Shown in pieces: positions 1 to 10,653 of a stretch of DNA of 64,000 nucleotides. Position numbers and translations under genes: made by a program. How positions within the stretch are numbered: the first letter of the stretch is position 1; every line of letters starts with the position of its first letter. Source of the stretch: Lutibacter flavus (lineage in GTDB: Bacteria > Bacteroidota > Bacteroidia > Flavobacteriales > Flavobacteriaceae); assembly GCF_900188355.1 (NCBI RefSeq), contig NZ_FZNX01000002.1:124001-188000 (forward strand). Direction: 5' to 3'. Under the pieces are notes generated by a model, which saw only the letters and a list, made by a program, of their open reading frames with translations, made no database searches and was not told the origin of the DNA.

Positions 1-75
1 TGAAACACCAGCTATAAAAAGAAATGCTAATAAAAAAACTGTTTTTTTAAAAGGTAATATAATTTTTTCAATCAT
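1..75 (-). CDS. 5' end of an exported protein gene, cut by the left edge
   Basis: Reading leftward from an ATG at 73-75 gives 25 codons that stay open to the edge. The peptide starts MIEKIILPFKKTVFLLAFLF, a basic start followed by a hydrophobic stretch, so it looks like a Sec signal peptide or membrane anchor. Nothing can be said of the mature protein. A possible 64-aa ORF (72-266) ends over this start in an ATGA-type overlap, which would allow translational coupling. Confidence 0.55.
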   Translation of the reverse strand, partial: MIEKIILPFKKTVFLLAFLFIAGVS

Positions 76-266
76 AATTGAGGGGAGTTTAAAATATGAC
101 AATTACATATAAGGTTTATTTCTTTTAAATACTTATAATAAAGTGTATTAAAAGAATCTTGAGCTTTCAGCAAAAAAATGGATAAAATATGCAAATATAA
201 ACCTACAAAAAAAGTTAGGGGCGCATAAAAAATAATCAATGTTTGATATTTTATAGGGGTTAACAT
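72..266 (-). CDS. Possible 64-aa membrane peptide upstream of the left-edge gene
   Basis: No family is recognised. The peptide has one hydrophobic segment (about residues 9-33) and an ordinary polar tail. Two points favour a real gene. A promoter with both elements (293-321) ends 27 nt upstream of the ATG, the same distance as for the giant genes at 5573 (27 nt) and 10628 (26 nt). Its stop also overlaps the start of the next gene in an ATGA arrangement. Against it, chance ORFs in AT-rich DNA are often hydrophobic. The same stretch may simply be a long 5' leader. Confidence 0.35.
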   Translation of the reverse strand: MLTPIKYQTLIIFYAPLTFFVGLYLHILSIFLLKAQDSFNTLYYKYLKEINLICNCHILNSPQL

Positions 267-292
267 CTAGGGTTCAATAATTATTTACATAA

Positions 293-321
293 CAAATATA
301 CAAAAAAACAGTTATTAACAA
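293..321 (-). promoter_or_regulatory. Bacteroidota-type promoter
   Basis: On the minus strand TTG (319-321), an 18-nt spacer, then TATATTTG (293-300) matches the flavobacterial consensus TTG-N17-23-TAnnTTTG in full. It would drive the 64-aa ORF and the left-edge gene. Confidence 0.6.
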
Positions 322-515
322 TAGTTTTTTTATATTGGTAAGTGTTTAATCTATTGCAGATGAATAAATTAAGTTTTAGATATTATAGTTTTATTGCGAG
401 TTGTTTATTAAATCGCACCAAATATGATAAAAATCACACTTATTATATGTTTATAAAAAAAGGATTAAATTAAAATATACTTCCGTTAAGTAAATATTTA
501 AAAAATATAAAGTGT

Positions 516-3500
516 TTAATTTTGGTAAAAATAAATGCCTGTTGATTTTTGAATTTCAAACAGTTGTTCCTGCTTAAAAGGACTAGATTTTATTATTCCG
601 GCTTTTTGCCCAATGGAATTAAATAATTGAACACCTAATATCTCTGCTCCAATTTTATTGGTAATTTGTAGTTCTTTACTAGTGTTATTCATAAACACTA
701 AAATACCGTTTTGTAAAATTTCTTCCTCAACAGCTAACGTATTTAGAGACTTAAATGTTAATGAAAATCTATCTTTATATTCACCAGCCGGTAAATTAAT
801 TTCAAAAGGTTGATCATTTATTTTTTTTGATTTTCCTGTATATGAATCTTTAATATAAAGCTCAACACTCGATTCAATATTTTCTAATGAATCTATTTTA
901 ATTCTTGTCAATCCAGTCTCATTAACTATCAATCCTAAAGGTAGTTCTTGATCTAAACTAAAATTATTAACTCCTTGAATTACAAATTTACTTTGATTAA
1001 TTTCCCAATACATGTCTTCAGCATTAATCTCGGAAATTGGCGCGTCATACCCCAAATCAAAATTATTAGTTGCATTTTCATCAATTCCAACTACGATTTG
1101 ACGGTGATAACCAGATGGAGAATCAAACATTAACCTAATTATCGGTCGGTCGTTTACATTAACCTTTTCAGCTTTCTCTTTGGATTTTAATCCTTTCATA
1201 AATACTGAATTCCCCGGTGTTTCTTTTTCAAATATTCGCTGACTGTTTTTAAAATTAATAGCTCCTCCTGACACAGATGAAATACCCGTTAAAGCCACAT
1301 CCAGTGTTGCATACACAAAAAACCCTTGATTTACCGGAATATATTGTCCTGGAACTTTAGAACCTGTCGCACCAGTAGCATTAATACGTGCATCATTCGA
1401 GATTGCAGGAGCACCAGCTATTAAATTACGAGTTGCATATCCTCCAACATATGCTCCTAAATTATGCGAATCTTCTTTTCCAAAATGATCCCAAAAATAT
1501 AAGGCTCCATTAAAAATATTTGAAGCTGCTCTACCGCCGCTATCACTTATGTTATCCAAAATAAACTCATCCGCATCAATTGCAGACGGGTAAGGGTTCC
1601 CTATAAGTCTATCATCTCCTAAGGCTATATTTAATGTAAAGTTTCCATTGTAAGGTCTTCCTTTAAAAACGTAGTTTTGTTCTGTAGCAATAGGAATAGA
1701 ACCTGATGTTCCTTTCATAGTATAACCCTCGCCTGGTAATAAAGAAGTTAATTCATTAATTTTTATCCAAGCATCATAGTCGTCATGTGGGCCATTAAAT
1801 TTCCATAACCAATAACCGCTTATTGTTATTGGGTCAGATGGTCCTGCATCTGCTGCTGTATGTGACGCTTGAAAATTAATTATTTTAGGAGTGGCAGAAG
1901 TTGTACCATCCAATAAAACTCCAGGAGTACCTCCAGCTAAACTTAATGTTTGAGAACTATTTGTGCTTTCAATTCCAGTTCCATTTGTACCTGATCCTGC
2001 TGAAACAATTGGACCTACTGAAGATGACCAGTAATTATAATTAAAACTATTTGCAGTTCCTTGTTGATCTCTCTCAATATAACCTCCACTATCTTCATCT
2101 AATATACTTTCATCTCCCTGCACTAATTGTGATTCCCCATCTAAATCTATAAAACCATCTAGCTCTAAATACCAACTTATATTTAATTCTGAATTATCTT
2201 GAATACTAAATTCAATAGGATTTGAGCTTGCGTCTTGGCTTTTTACAAAGAGTCCTAAATGTTTTTGATCCGCATTGTAGGTTATGTTTTTATGTTCAAT
2301 TTTAACAATTGACCAATCATAAGTTAAGGCATCTATACCCAAAACCCCATCTGAAACAATATCAACTGCATTTGGAAGTGTGGTATCTCCTATTTGAGTA
2401 ATAAATGGCAATGGAGCAGTTTGTATGTCAATAATTTTCATATTGTAAATTTTTGCTCCTGTTGCGATATCTATAGCTGGTGTAGTTAAATCATCAATAA
2501 TATCATCTTTATAAGCATCCATTCTAAAATACCTTTTTAGATTGGCCCAAGGCAATATTATTGGAGTTGTTGTTGTATTTATATAATCCGTTACATCACG
2601 TGGAATAATAACTCCTCTTAGATTTCCTCCATTATCCTGTATCTCTTGGTAAATCATTTTTTGAATTTCATTTGCTGATAATGCTTTATCAAACACGCGT
2701 AATTCATCCATATAACCTTTGTAATAATTACCGCCTGCTGACGCTCTACCTATTGTAAAGTTTGATGCATCAGTAATTCCTCCTGAAGTATTGCTACCCT
2801 CTTCAACTCCATTAATATATAAAACTGTTCTCCCTGCAACTGTACTAGCCGCAATATGGGCCCAAATACCATCCGTTATAGCTGTTGTAGAAGTTAAAAC
2901 TGTTCCTTCAACAACAACACTTATAGTATTTGCTCCACTATTAACTCTTAAATAAAAATCATTCTGACCAGCAACTACTCTATTATCACCAAGAGTGTTA
3001 GCACCATCTGATTTTATAAAAGACATGATTGTTGCACTTCCTGAACTAATAACATTTACATCTTCCCCATAGTCATTTCTACCGTCAAAATATAAATCTA
3101 GTTTTCTATCCAAATCTCTTGGAGAGCCAAAACCAACATCATCCGTATCAAACAAATCTACAATACCATCACCTTCTGCATCATTTGTGTCATCAATTAT
3201 TCCGTCATTGTTACCATCTAAACTGGCATAAAGTGTGTGAGATATATCGAAAGTAGCTCCATTTGATGTTGTATCAATATAGTCTGGTATTCCATCACCA
3301 TCTGTATCTTGAACGTAAAAAGTTGTGCCTAATCCTTGATTTTGATTCCCATATGCTGTAATATATGAAACCCCATTAAAATAGTCATAAACATCTAGGA
3401 TTCCATCTGTAAAATATTCTAAAGTATTATCGGCATCAACATCTGTTTCTCTAAAAGCATCTGTATCTGGACCCTGCCCAACTCCATTTCCACTTACATC

Positions 3501-5573
3501 ACCATCTCCATTTTGGTAATTTAAATCGCTTGAATTACCTGCACCGGATTCGTCAACATCAAATATAGAATCATTATCACTATCTAAATCTAAAAAATTT
3601 GGGGTTCCATCACCATCAGAATCTAAAATAATATGGCCTTCAATTAAATCATGCATCCCGTTCCCATTACTATCAATCCAGCCGGAAATATTTGTTAAAG
3701 TTGCTGTTCCTTCACTATAATCTCCTAAGCCAGCTTCAACCACATCTGGTATACCATCATTATCTGAATCTAGGTCAAAAACATCTGCGACTCCATCACT
3801 GTCTGTATCACAAAGAGTTTGTGAAATTACAATATCATCCAAAGCAAGATCATTTCCTAATCCTCCATTTTCATTATTATAAAAATACACGTAAAATTCA
3901 TCTACATTAAACGTTAAATCAGCAGTAAATTGATGCCAACTTGCTGCTGGATCTCCATTTATTGAAGGTGGAATATCTCCAGTAACTATAGATGCCAGCA
4001 AATTATCATTTACATCTCTAAATTCTACCAAAATATCTGGTCTTCCTCTGGTAGCAATACCAGGTGCTGCCTCTGTATCCAAATTTATTACCCAAAAACT
4101 ATAAGTAATTGGTACATTGGGTAATGCTCCTTTTATATTAGCAGTATAAAAAATCCCAGGTGTAAATACATCAATATTCTCAACTGCATTGAACATGGCC
4201 ATTCTACCGTTGGTATCTCCAACAGTATGATCGTTTCCTGTATACCAGTATTGATCTGCCCAACTTGCAACTTCAGCATTTGGCGTTTGGTTAGTTCCAT
4301 CTCCATTACCTGCAGTATAATAAACTGTGTATTCACCATCATTAAGACTGCCGTCATTTCCAGCTAGTGGAGGTAATCTACAAGGATCTCCACTTCCATC
4401 TTCATAACAATAGGATGTACTAGCAAAACCATAGGTTGTATTAATGGTGGTTCTATTTCCCGCTCCAAATGTTTCATTTAAAAATTTATAATTTGCCGAA
4501 ATCGAAATTGAAGAATTTTCGCAGGCCATTTCTTCATCTATATCTAAAATACCATCGTTGTCATCATCAATATCAATATTGTCTAAAACACCATCTCCAT
4601 CACTATCAAAAAAGTTTTCTTCTCCAATTATTTTAACGTTAAACTCATAAGAGCTTTCGTTTGAATCATTATTACTAATGGTTATTGTTTCTTGAAATGT
4701 AGCAATACTTGAGGGTATGCAAGTTAATGTAAATGTTGTTGTTCCACCTGGAATAACTGGTGTTACGAATGGAGTTCCAGTTATTGAAAAGACTAAACCA
4801 GATACTGAGATATTTGTTATTGTCAAATCATCACTACCATTATTTTCAATAGTAAAGGTTTTCTCTATAGGTCTTCCAACATTGTGAGCTCCGTAATCAG
4901 TATCATCGGATATATCTGGAATATTTGTTCCATCACCTATAATCGAAATGCCATTTCCTAACACATTAATTTCTGGTCCACTTGGTGCAACCCCATCAAT
5001 TAAAATATTATCAAACGCAATATCACCCCTCCAACTATTTGCTCTGGTTACAACAAATCGAAATTGAACCGAGTTTCCTTGATAAGCTGTAAGGTCGATA
5101 GTTTCATTTAGCCAAGTATTTTGAGCATTTTGGCTTCCAGATCTTGTAAAGATTACCATATTCCATCCTCCACCATTTACATTAATTTCAAGATCCAACG
5201 TCCCAACATCAGTACTTGCACCACTGCTATACATATGGTAATCAAATGTTAATTGTGGACTGGTATAGGAAGTGAAATCTATTACTGGGCTTGTTAAAAT
5301 TGCTATGTCTAAGTTTACTCTAGGATCTGACATTTCTGTATATAAATACCATGTTCCAGAAGATGCGTTATTTGGCCCTGTCCCCCCTGAACCTGTTGCC
5401 CCTGAATTTCGGGTCCAATCAAAATTATCCCCGGAATCTTGAGTCCAACCATCAAAATTAGTTTCAAAATCGGCGCTATAAATTACAACTTGTGAATAAG
5501 AAATAACAGGGAAAGCTATTAATAGTAAAAATACTATAATAGCTGATTTAACAGTGTGGGGTTGTATTGCCAT
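516..5573 (-). CDS. Giant multidomain secreted protein with a truncated T9SS sorting domain
   Basis: A 1685-aa protein exported by Sec (signal peptide about 1-28, ending SYSQ). In order it shows a jelly-roll/MAM-like region (about 30-195), a choice-of-anchor D/ASH-like beta-sandwich (about 200-315), thrombospondin type 3-like calcium repeats rich in DxDxDG (about 320-345 and 640-870), a LamG-like domain (about 885-1040), a long region shared with the next gene (about 1150-1600), and the start of a T9SS type A sorting domain. The last domain stops at GIYFYQN, about 16 residues short of the neighbour's, and lacks the usual basic end. A shift to the next frame would continue as TKIK, so a frameshift is possible. 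The probable role is surface adhesion or a secreted matrix. Substrate and partners are unknown. Confidence 0.85.
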   Translation of the reverse strand: MAIQPHTVKSAIIVFLLLIAFPVISYSQVVIYSADFETNFDGWTQDSGDNFDWTRNSGATGSGGTGPNNASSGTWYLYTEMSDPRVNLDIAILTSPVIDFTSYTSPQLTFDYHMYSSGASTDVGTLDLEINVNGGGWNMVIFTRSGSQNAQNTWLNETIDLTAYQGNSVQFRFVVTRANSWRGDIAFDNILIDGVAPSGPEINVLGNGISIIGDGTNIPDISDDTDYGAHNVGRPIEKTFTIENNGSDDLTITNISVSGLVFSITGTPFVTPVIPGGTTTFTLTCIPSSIATFQETITISNNDSNESSYEFNVKIIGEENFFDSDGDGVLDNIDIDDDNDGILDIDEEMACENSSISISANYKFLNETFGAGNRTTINTTYGFASTSYCYEDGSGDPCRLPPLAGNDGSLNDGEYTVYYTAGNGDGTNQTPNAEVASWADQYWYTGNDHTVGDTNGRMAMFNAVENIDVFTPGIFYTANIKGALPNVPITYSFWVINLDTEAAPGIATRGRPDILVEFRDVNDNLLASIVTGDIPPSINGDPAASWHQFTADLTFNVDEFYVYFYNNENGGLGNDLALDDIVISQTLCDTDSDGVADVFDLDSDNDGIPDVVEAGLGDYSEGTATLTNISGWIDSNGNGMHDLIEGHIILDSDGDGTPNFLDLDSDNDSIFDVDESGAGNSSDLNYQNGDGDVSGNGVGQGPDTDAFRETDVDADNTLEYFTDGILDVYDYFNGVSYITAYGNQNQGLGTTFYVQDTDGDGIPDYIDTTSNGATFDISHTLYASLDGNNDGIIDDTNDAEGDGIVDLFDTDDVGFGSPRDLDRKLDLYFDGRNDYGEDVNVISSGSATIMSFIKSDGANTLGDNRVVAGQNDFYLRVNSGANTISVVVEGTVLTSTTAITDGIWAHIAASTVAGRTVLYINGVEEGSNTSGGITDASNFTIGRASAGGNYYKGYMDELRVFDKALSANEIQKMIYQEIQDNGGNLRGVIIPRDVTDYINTTTTPIILPWANLKRYFRMDAYKDDIIDDLTTPAIDIATGAKIYNMKIIDIQTAPLPFITQIGDTTLPNAVDIVSDGVLGIDALTYDWSIVKIEHKNITYNADQKHLGLFVKSQDASSNPIEFSIQDNSELNISWYLELDGFIDLDGESQLVQGDESILDEDSGGYIERDQQGTANSFNYNYWSSSVGPIVSAGSGTNGTGIESTNSSQTLSLAGGTPGVLLDGTTSATPKIINFQASHTAADAGPSDPITISGYWLWKFNGPHDDYDAWIKINELTSLLPGEGYTMKGTSGSIPIATEQNYVFKGRPYNGNFTLNIALGDDRLIGNPYPSAIDADEFILDNISDSGGRAASNIFNGALYFWDHFGKEDSHNLGAYVGGYATRNLIAGAPAISNDARINATGATGSKVPGQYIPVNQGFFVYATLDVALTGISSVSGGAINFKNSQRIFEKETPGNSVFMKGLKSKEKAEKVNVNDRPIIRLMFDSPSGYHRQIVVGIDENATNNFDLGYDAPISEINAEDMYWEINQSKFVIQGVNNFSLDQELPLGLIVNETGLTRIKIDSLENIESSVELYIKDSYTGKSKKINDQPFEINLPAGEYKDRFSLTFKSLNTLAVEEEILQNGILVFMNNTSKELQITNKIGAEILGVQLFNSIGQKAGIIKSSPFKQEQLFEIQKSTGIYFYQN

Positions 5574-5599
5574 AACGAGGGGTTTTATGGTAATGTTAT

Positions 5600-5630
5600 C
5601 AAATTTAGTTAAAAGTTAGATGATTAACAA
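5600..5630 (-). promoter_or_regulatory. Promoter of the first giant secreted protein
   Basis: On the minus strand TTG (5628-5630), a 20-nt spacer and TAAATTTG (5600-5607) fit the flavobacterial consensus exactly. The -7 element ends 27 nt before the ATG at 5573. Confidence 0.65.
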
Positions 5631-5741
5631 ATATTTTGACTGTTAATTTATATTTAACTTACTGTATATTAATTATTTAATAATTTTTTGGGTAATGTAA
5701 ATTTATTATTAGCATGTTGAAATAGCTGTTTTTTAAAACAT

Positions 5742-8700
5742 TTATTCAATAATTATTTTCTTATTAATACTTCCATTTATGGTATTTATTTGAATAAAAT
5801 ATACACCTGTTGATAGGTTATTTATTGGTAATGAAATATTTCTTCCTTTTATATTGCTATTCCAGGTTCTCATATTTTGTCCTAAATAATTGTATAAATT
5901 AATATTTATCAACTCTGTATCTATTATTCTTTTAATTTGTAACTCGTCAATAGGATTGTTCATAAATATATGAATCCCCTCTTCTAATTCAATCTCTTCA
6001 AGTGTTTTTAAACGTGGTTGAAAAACCAAAGAAAACCTATCTAAATATTCCCCTGCCACTAAATTAATTTCAAAGTGTTTACTATTAATTTGATGCGTTT
6101 CTCCAGTCAGTTTATCTTTAATATATAATTTAACACTTTCGTCTATGTTTTCAAGTGCATCAATTTTTATAACTGCTAAACCATCAACTTCTAATTTTAA
6201 ACCTAATGGCAATTCTTGATCTTCATTAAAATTATTTACTCCTTGAATTACAAACTTTCCACCGTTAAAAGTCCAAAATAAATCTTCTTTTCCTAGATCT
6301 GCAATAAGTGCATCGTAGCCAATATCAAAATTATTAGTTGCAAATTCATCCACTCCAACCAATAATTGTCTTTGAAAACCTTTTGGCGAGTTAAATTTCA
6401 ACCTGATTTTGGCTCTTATATCACCTATTTTCTTAGTTTCTTTTGTCTTAGATTTTACGTTTGATTTAAAGAACAAAGCCCCATCATTGGTTCCTGTATA
6501 TCCTTCTCTTACAAACACACGTTGACTATTTTTAAAAACAATATTTCCTCCATCAACAGTAGTAGTTGTACTATCTACAGCAACATCTAAAGTTGCATTT
6601 ACAAAAAACCCTTGATTTGGTGGAATGTATCTTTCAGGTACTTTTCCACCCCCAACCAATGGAGTTGAATTATTAATTAGCTCATCTGTTGAGTACGCTT
6701 CTGTTCCTCCCATTAATGTATAGGTTGCATAACCACCAACATACTCAGCTAATATATGTGAATTTTCTTGTCCGAAATGATGCCAAAAATACAAGGCTCC
6801 ATTAAATACATTTTTTGTATTTCTTCCATCATTAAAATTAATGTTTTCTTTAATATTATCAAGTATAAATTCGTCCGCATCTAACGATGAAGGATACGGG
6901 TTTCCAATTAATCTATCATTTCCGGGAGCAATTGCTAATGTAATATCTCCATTATTCGGTTTTCCTTTAAATACATAATTTTGCTGAGTTGTAATTGCTA
7001 CATTACCAGAAGCTCCCTTCATAGTATAGCCCTCACCGGCCTCTAAATTTGTAGTCTCGTTAATTTTTACCCAAGAATCATAGTCGTCGTGAATTCCATT
7101 ATACTTCCACAACCAATAGCTACTAACTGTTATGGGACTTGTAGGTCCTGCATCTGCAGCTGCATATGGAGTTTGAAAATTTATTGTTTTAGGAGTACCT
7201 GAAATATACCCATCAAATAAAAAGCCTTGAGTTGCTCCTACATAACCAATAGTATGAGCATTATTTACACTTTCAATTCCAGTGCCCCTTGCTCCAGTAT
7301 TACCGCTTATTGGCCCAACTGAAGATGACCAATAGTTATAATTAAAGCTATTTGCTGTTCCTTGCTGATCTCTTTCTATATACCCACCACTATCAATATC
7401 TAAAGTGCTTCCTTCTCTTTGTATTAATTGAGATTCTCCAACTAAATCAATTACTCCATCTAATTCCAGATAATGACTAACTGTTAATCCCTGGCCGCCA
7501 TTCGTTTCGTCTAAGGGGTCTGTTGCATTGGCTATTGTAATTTTTCCTCCAGTTAAAATTAGACCAAGTAAGGCTATGTCTCTATTTCCAGAGGAGATAT
7601 TGTGCGATGTTTCTACAATGTTCCAATCTATATTAGTTCCGTCTAAACCAATTGAATGTGGTAAATTTTGACTCCCATTATTAGCCCAAGTACTTGTTTC
7701 ATCCCAAGCTCCATCAGCAACTGAAAAATAAGGTAATGGGGCTGTCTGAGAATCAACTATTTCTTTGTCTTTTGTTAAATATTTTAAGCGTAAAAAATTT
7801 CTGGCATCAGTTAAACCTTCAACCGTTGACCCATAAAACGAATTAAAATCGTAATACGCTCTTAAATCACTCCATGGTATGGTTATTACTTCATTATTTA
7901 TAATGTTTTTTGGAATTACTTTCCCACTTACCAAATCACCTGTAACTTTCTCTATTTCCTGATTCATTAGGTATCTTACTTGATTTTGAGTGAGTCCTAT
8001 ATCCCAAACATAAATCTCATCAATTTCTCCAAGAAATGGATTGATAATATTATTTTTATCAATATAAATTGCTCCAACTGAAAACCTATTAAAATTAGGA
8101 GAAGGAGGTTCAACTCCTTGAACTGATTTATCTAATATTCCATCCACATATAAAAATATGGATCCACTATTATATACAAAAGTTATTTGATGCCATTTGC
8201 TGTCATTTAAAATCATGTTTGAAATAAACCTTGGGGTTATATCATCATCAACCATTACTTCAATTTTGTTAGCGCTATTTAATCTTAGTTGTAATTTATT
8301 TCCCTTAGCCAGAATAGTTCTCCAATTTGCAATAGGCGCACTTTTAACCCAAGCAGAAATTGTAAATGAATTAATATTTAAATTAAGATTATATTCTCCA
8401 ACTAAATAATCTTCCGATCCAATATTCATTGAGCGATTACCAGCTAATTTAGGTGCTTTTCCAAAAGTGAAAAACTTAGTATCATCAAAATCATACCAAG
8501 TTTGCAGATTGGCACCTCCATCTGATTTTAATGGAATTACATCAATAATATCAGTATCTTGAAAATTTTCAGTATCAGAAACAATTAAAACATATTCTTC
8601 ATCAGAATTTTTAGAAAAACTACTAAACGCATCCGATGGAATAGACACAAATATATTTTCTACATCTCCTTGTATATTTTCTTTTGATTCCACAATTTTC

Positions 8701-10628
8701 CATTTACGGTCAATTCGTGTTAATGACGTTGTAATTCCTGCAGCGATTGTAACTGTATTGACATTTGCACCTGAAAAAGCACCATTATCACATCCCCAAA
8801 CTAAAAAATCTCCATCTTTTTTAAACTCATTTGTGTTTTTACTATTGGTATCAAATATTAAACCTAAACCAATGGTAATTTCATTTGTTTCATTTAAACT
8901 TTTAGATTGTTTTTGATTTAAATCAGAAATTGAATCTCTACCTATCCCTGCAATATTATAATTATAACCCGCATTAAGTGATATATCCCATATTTTAGTT
9001 CCAAAAGAATTACTATAATCTTTTTCGGCTTGGGTACTTGATCCCAGTGTAATACCATATTTTATGGCTAAATACGTTTCAATTTTTGGTCTATCAGTAT
9101 CAGGTACTCGTTCGGCAAAGGTCATAATTTCAGCAACTCTTCCATTTAGACTCCCTTGAACATCCAAATTTCTACCAATCCAATATTTAGTTCCTAAAAC
9201 TATAGATGGTGGGCCTGGATCTATAGAACCAACATTTGCATATGAAATATCATCTATTGAAGAGGTTGTTAAAAGGTTTGAATTATATAATAATTCCTGA
9301 GCAGTTACCGGATTGGCATTATTCCTAACATTAATAATACCTGCATTGGTATAGGTTTTAGATGTGCTAATTTCCGCTTGGGCATTAAAATTCCCTGTAG
9401 TTTCAAAATTTTGAGAATAAGTTAATATTTCGTTTGTTAACCTAGAAGAATAATTCCCAAATCCAACACCTGTAATATCTCCTGTACCTCCAGTTGATAA
9501 ACCTCCAAAAATAGTATTTCTACTGGTATTACTGGAAATTGGTACATCAGGAATCATAACAATAAAAATATCCTGACTGTAAAAACCGTTATTGGCGTTA
9601 TACATATATTGCTCTATAGAACTTCCATTATTTTCAAATTTAATAACTGGATTAAAATTAATATTTGATGCTGCAGCATCTATATAAGTTGGCTGATTCA
9701 CTGAAACTGGCTGTGATGCATCTTTTCCGTTTGAGCCCAAATCTTTCCATTCATAAACATTTGAGCCAGTAACTTTAACCCCTCGAGTTGTTTTTAGCCA
9801 CAATCTAAAATCTGCAGTGATACCTCCAGGCCCTGGAATATTAAAATTAAATACCTCAGCACTAATATTAAATGTAAAAGGATTTGCTGTAATATCATTA
9901 CTTGCAATAGAAATAGTTGAAGTGTTTGCCCCGGCCGTTGCCGGCGCAAGAAAAGTTACGTCAAAATAAAATGATGATCCTGATGCGATAGCATATGCAA
10001 GAGAAGCCGGTGTTGTTATTGTAAAATCTCCTAGCGAACTCGTAATGGATGTAATTGTTAAAGCGCAACTTCCTGTATTAGAAATATAAAATCTCCTTGT
10101 TTGTGTGAATCCTTCTTCCACAACACCAAAATAGGTACCATTTGCAGCCTTTGTTGTTGTATCTCCATTGTTTACATCAGCCATTGGATTTCCTCCTAAA
10201 ACCGAAATTATTGGTGACCGATCAACACTCAGAGTAAATGTAAAAACCCCCTCACTTGAATTAATTGTCACCAACGTGTTATCAGTTATACAATCTGAAT
10301 CATTTCTAGTAATAGTAAAATTTAAAAAATGTTTTCCATTACAACCATTAGGTTTAATATTTTCGGATAAGTTTGAGGGTGAAATTGAAAAATTGGCATT
10401 GTTTAACGTTACACTTTGAATCCTAATAGTACCACAATTACCTATAGCAGTGTTGATAATTTGAAAAGTTAAGGCATTTCCTGCAGTAATAGAGATTGTA
10501 GATCCTTGTGTTACAACCGAACCTCCTAAAATTGAAACACTCATATTCTGAGCACTTCCGTTAAATGTAAAGAAAAAAAGTGAGAGTACTTTTATATATA
10601 GTATGTTCCTCCACCTCATCTTTTTCAT
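5742..10628 (-). CDS. Giant multidomain secreted protein with intact T9SS sorting domain
   Basis: A 1628-aa protein with a Sec signal peptide (about 1-27, ending GSAQ). Domains in order: an N-terminal beta-sandwich, an ASH/choice-of-anchor D-like domain (about 140-255), a concanavalin-like region typical of flavobacterial T9SS cargo and beginning ADFRLWLKT (about 265-560), a LamG-like domain (about 740-910), a region strongly similar to the neighbouring 1685-aa protein (about 1000-1540), and a complete T9SS type A sorting domain ending SINKKIIIE. It is therefore expected to be secreted through the T9SS and anchored on the cell surface. The two neighbours are old tandem duplicates: their most similar stretches differ at many synonymous sites. 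The ligand is unknown. Confidence 0.88.
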   Translation of the reverse strand: MKKMRWRNILYIKVLSLFFFTFNGSAQNMSVSILGGSVVTQGSTISITAGNALTFQIINTAIGNCGTIRIQSVTLNNANFSISPSNLSENIKPNGCNGKHFLNFTITRNDSDCITDNTLVTINSSEGVFTFTLSVDRSPIISVLGGNPMADVNNGDTTTKAANGTYFGVVEEGFTQTRRFYISNTGSCALTITSITSSLGDFTITTPASLAYAIASGSSFYFDVTFLAPATAGANTSTISIASNDITANPFTFNISAEVFNFNIPGPGGITADFRLWLKTTRGVKVTGSNVYEWKDLGSNGKDASQPVSVNQPTYIDAAASNINFNPVIKFENNGSSIEQYMYNANNGFYSQDIFIVMIPDVPISSNTSRNTIFGGLSTGGTGDITGVGFGNYSSRLTNEILTYSQNFETTGNFNAQAEISTSKTYTNAGIINVRNNANPVTAQELLYNSNLLTTSSIDDISYANVGSIDPGPPSIVLGTKYWIGRNLDVQGSLNGRVAEIMTFAERVPDTDRPKIETYLAIKYGITLGSSTQAEKDYSNSFGTKIWDISLNAGYNYNIAGIGRDSISDLNQKQSKSLNETNEITIGLGLIFDTNSKNTNEFKKDGDFLVWGCDNGAFSGANVNTVTIAAGITTSLTRIDRKWKIVESKENIQGDVENIFVSIPSDAFSSFSKNSDEEYVLIVSDTENFQDTDIIDVIPLKSDGGANLQTWYDFDDTKFFTFGKAPKLAGNRSMNIGSEDYLVGEYNLNLNINSFTISAWVKSAPIANWRTILAKGNKLQLRLNSANKIEVMVDDDITPRFISNMILNDSKWHQITFVYNSGSIFLYVDGILDKSVQGVEPPSPNFNRFSVGAIYIDKNNIINPFLGEIDEIYVWDIGLTQNQVRYLMNQEIEKVTGDLVSGKVIPKNIINNEVITIPWSDLRAYYDFNSFYGSTVEGLTDARNFLRLKYLTKDKEIVDSQTAPLPYFSVADGAWDETSTWANNGSQNLPHSIGLDGTNIDWNIVETSHNISSGNRDIALLGLILTGGKITIANATDPLDETNGGQGLTVSHYLELDGVIDLVGESQLIQREGSTLDIDSGGYIERDQQGTANSFNYNYWSSSVGPISGNTGARGTGIESVNNAHTIGYVGATQGFLFDGYISGTPKTINFQTPYAAADAGPTSPITVSSYWLWKYNGIHDDYDSWVKINETTNLEAGEGYTMKGASGNVAITTQQNYVFKGKPNNGDITLAIAPGNDRLIGNPYPSSLDADEFILDNIKENINFNDGRNTKNVFNGALYFWHHFGQENSHILAEYVGGYATYTLMGGTEAYSTDELINNSTPLVGGGKVPERYIPPNQGFFVNATLDVAVDSTTTTVDGGNIVFKNSQRVFVREGYTGTNDGALFFKSNVKSKTKETKKIGDIRAKIRLKFNSPKGFQRQLLVGVDEFATNNFDIGYDALIADLGKEDLFWTFNGGKFVIQGVNNFNEDQELPLGLKLEVDGLAVIKIDALENIDESVKLYIKDKLTGETHQINSKHFEINLVAGEYLDRFSLVFQPRLKTLEEIELEEGIHIFMNNPIDELQIKRIIDTELININLYNYLGQNMRTWNSNIKGRNISLPINNLSTGVYFIQINTINGSINKKIIIE

Positions 10629-10653
10629 TCCGAAAATATTTAAAAATACTTTG

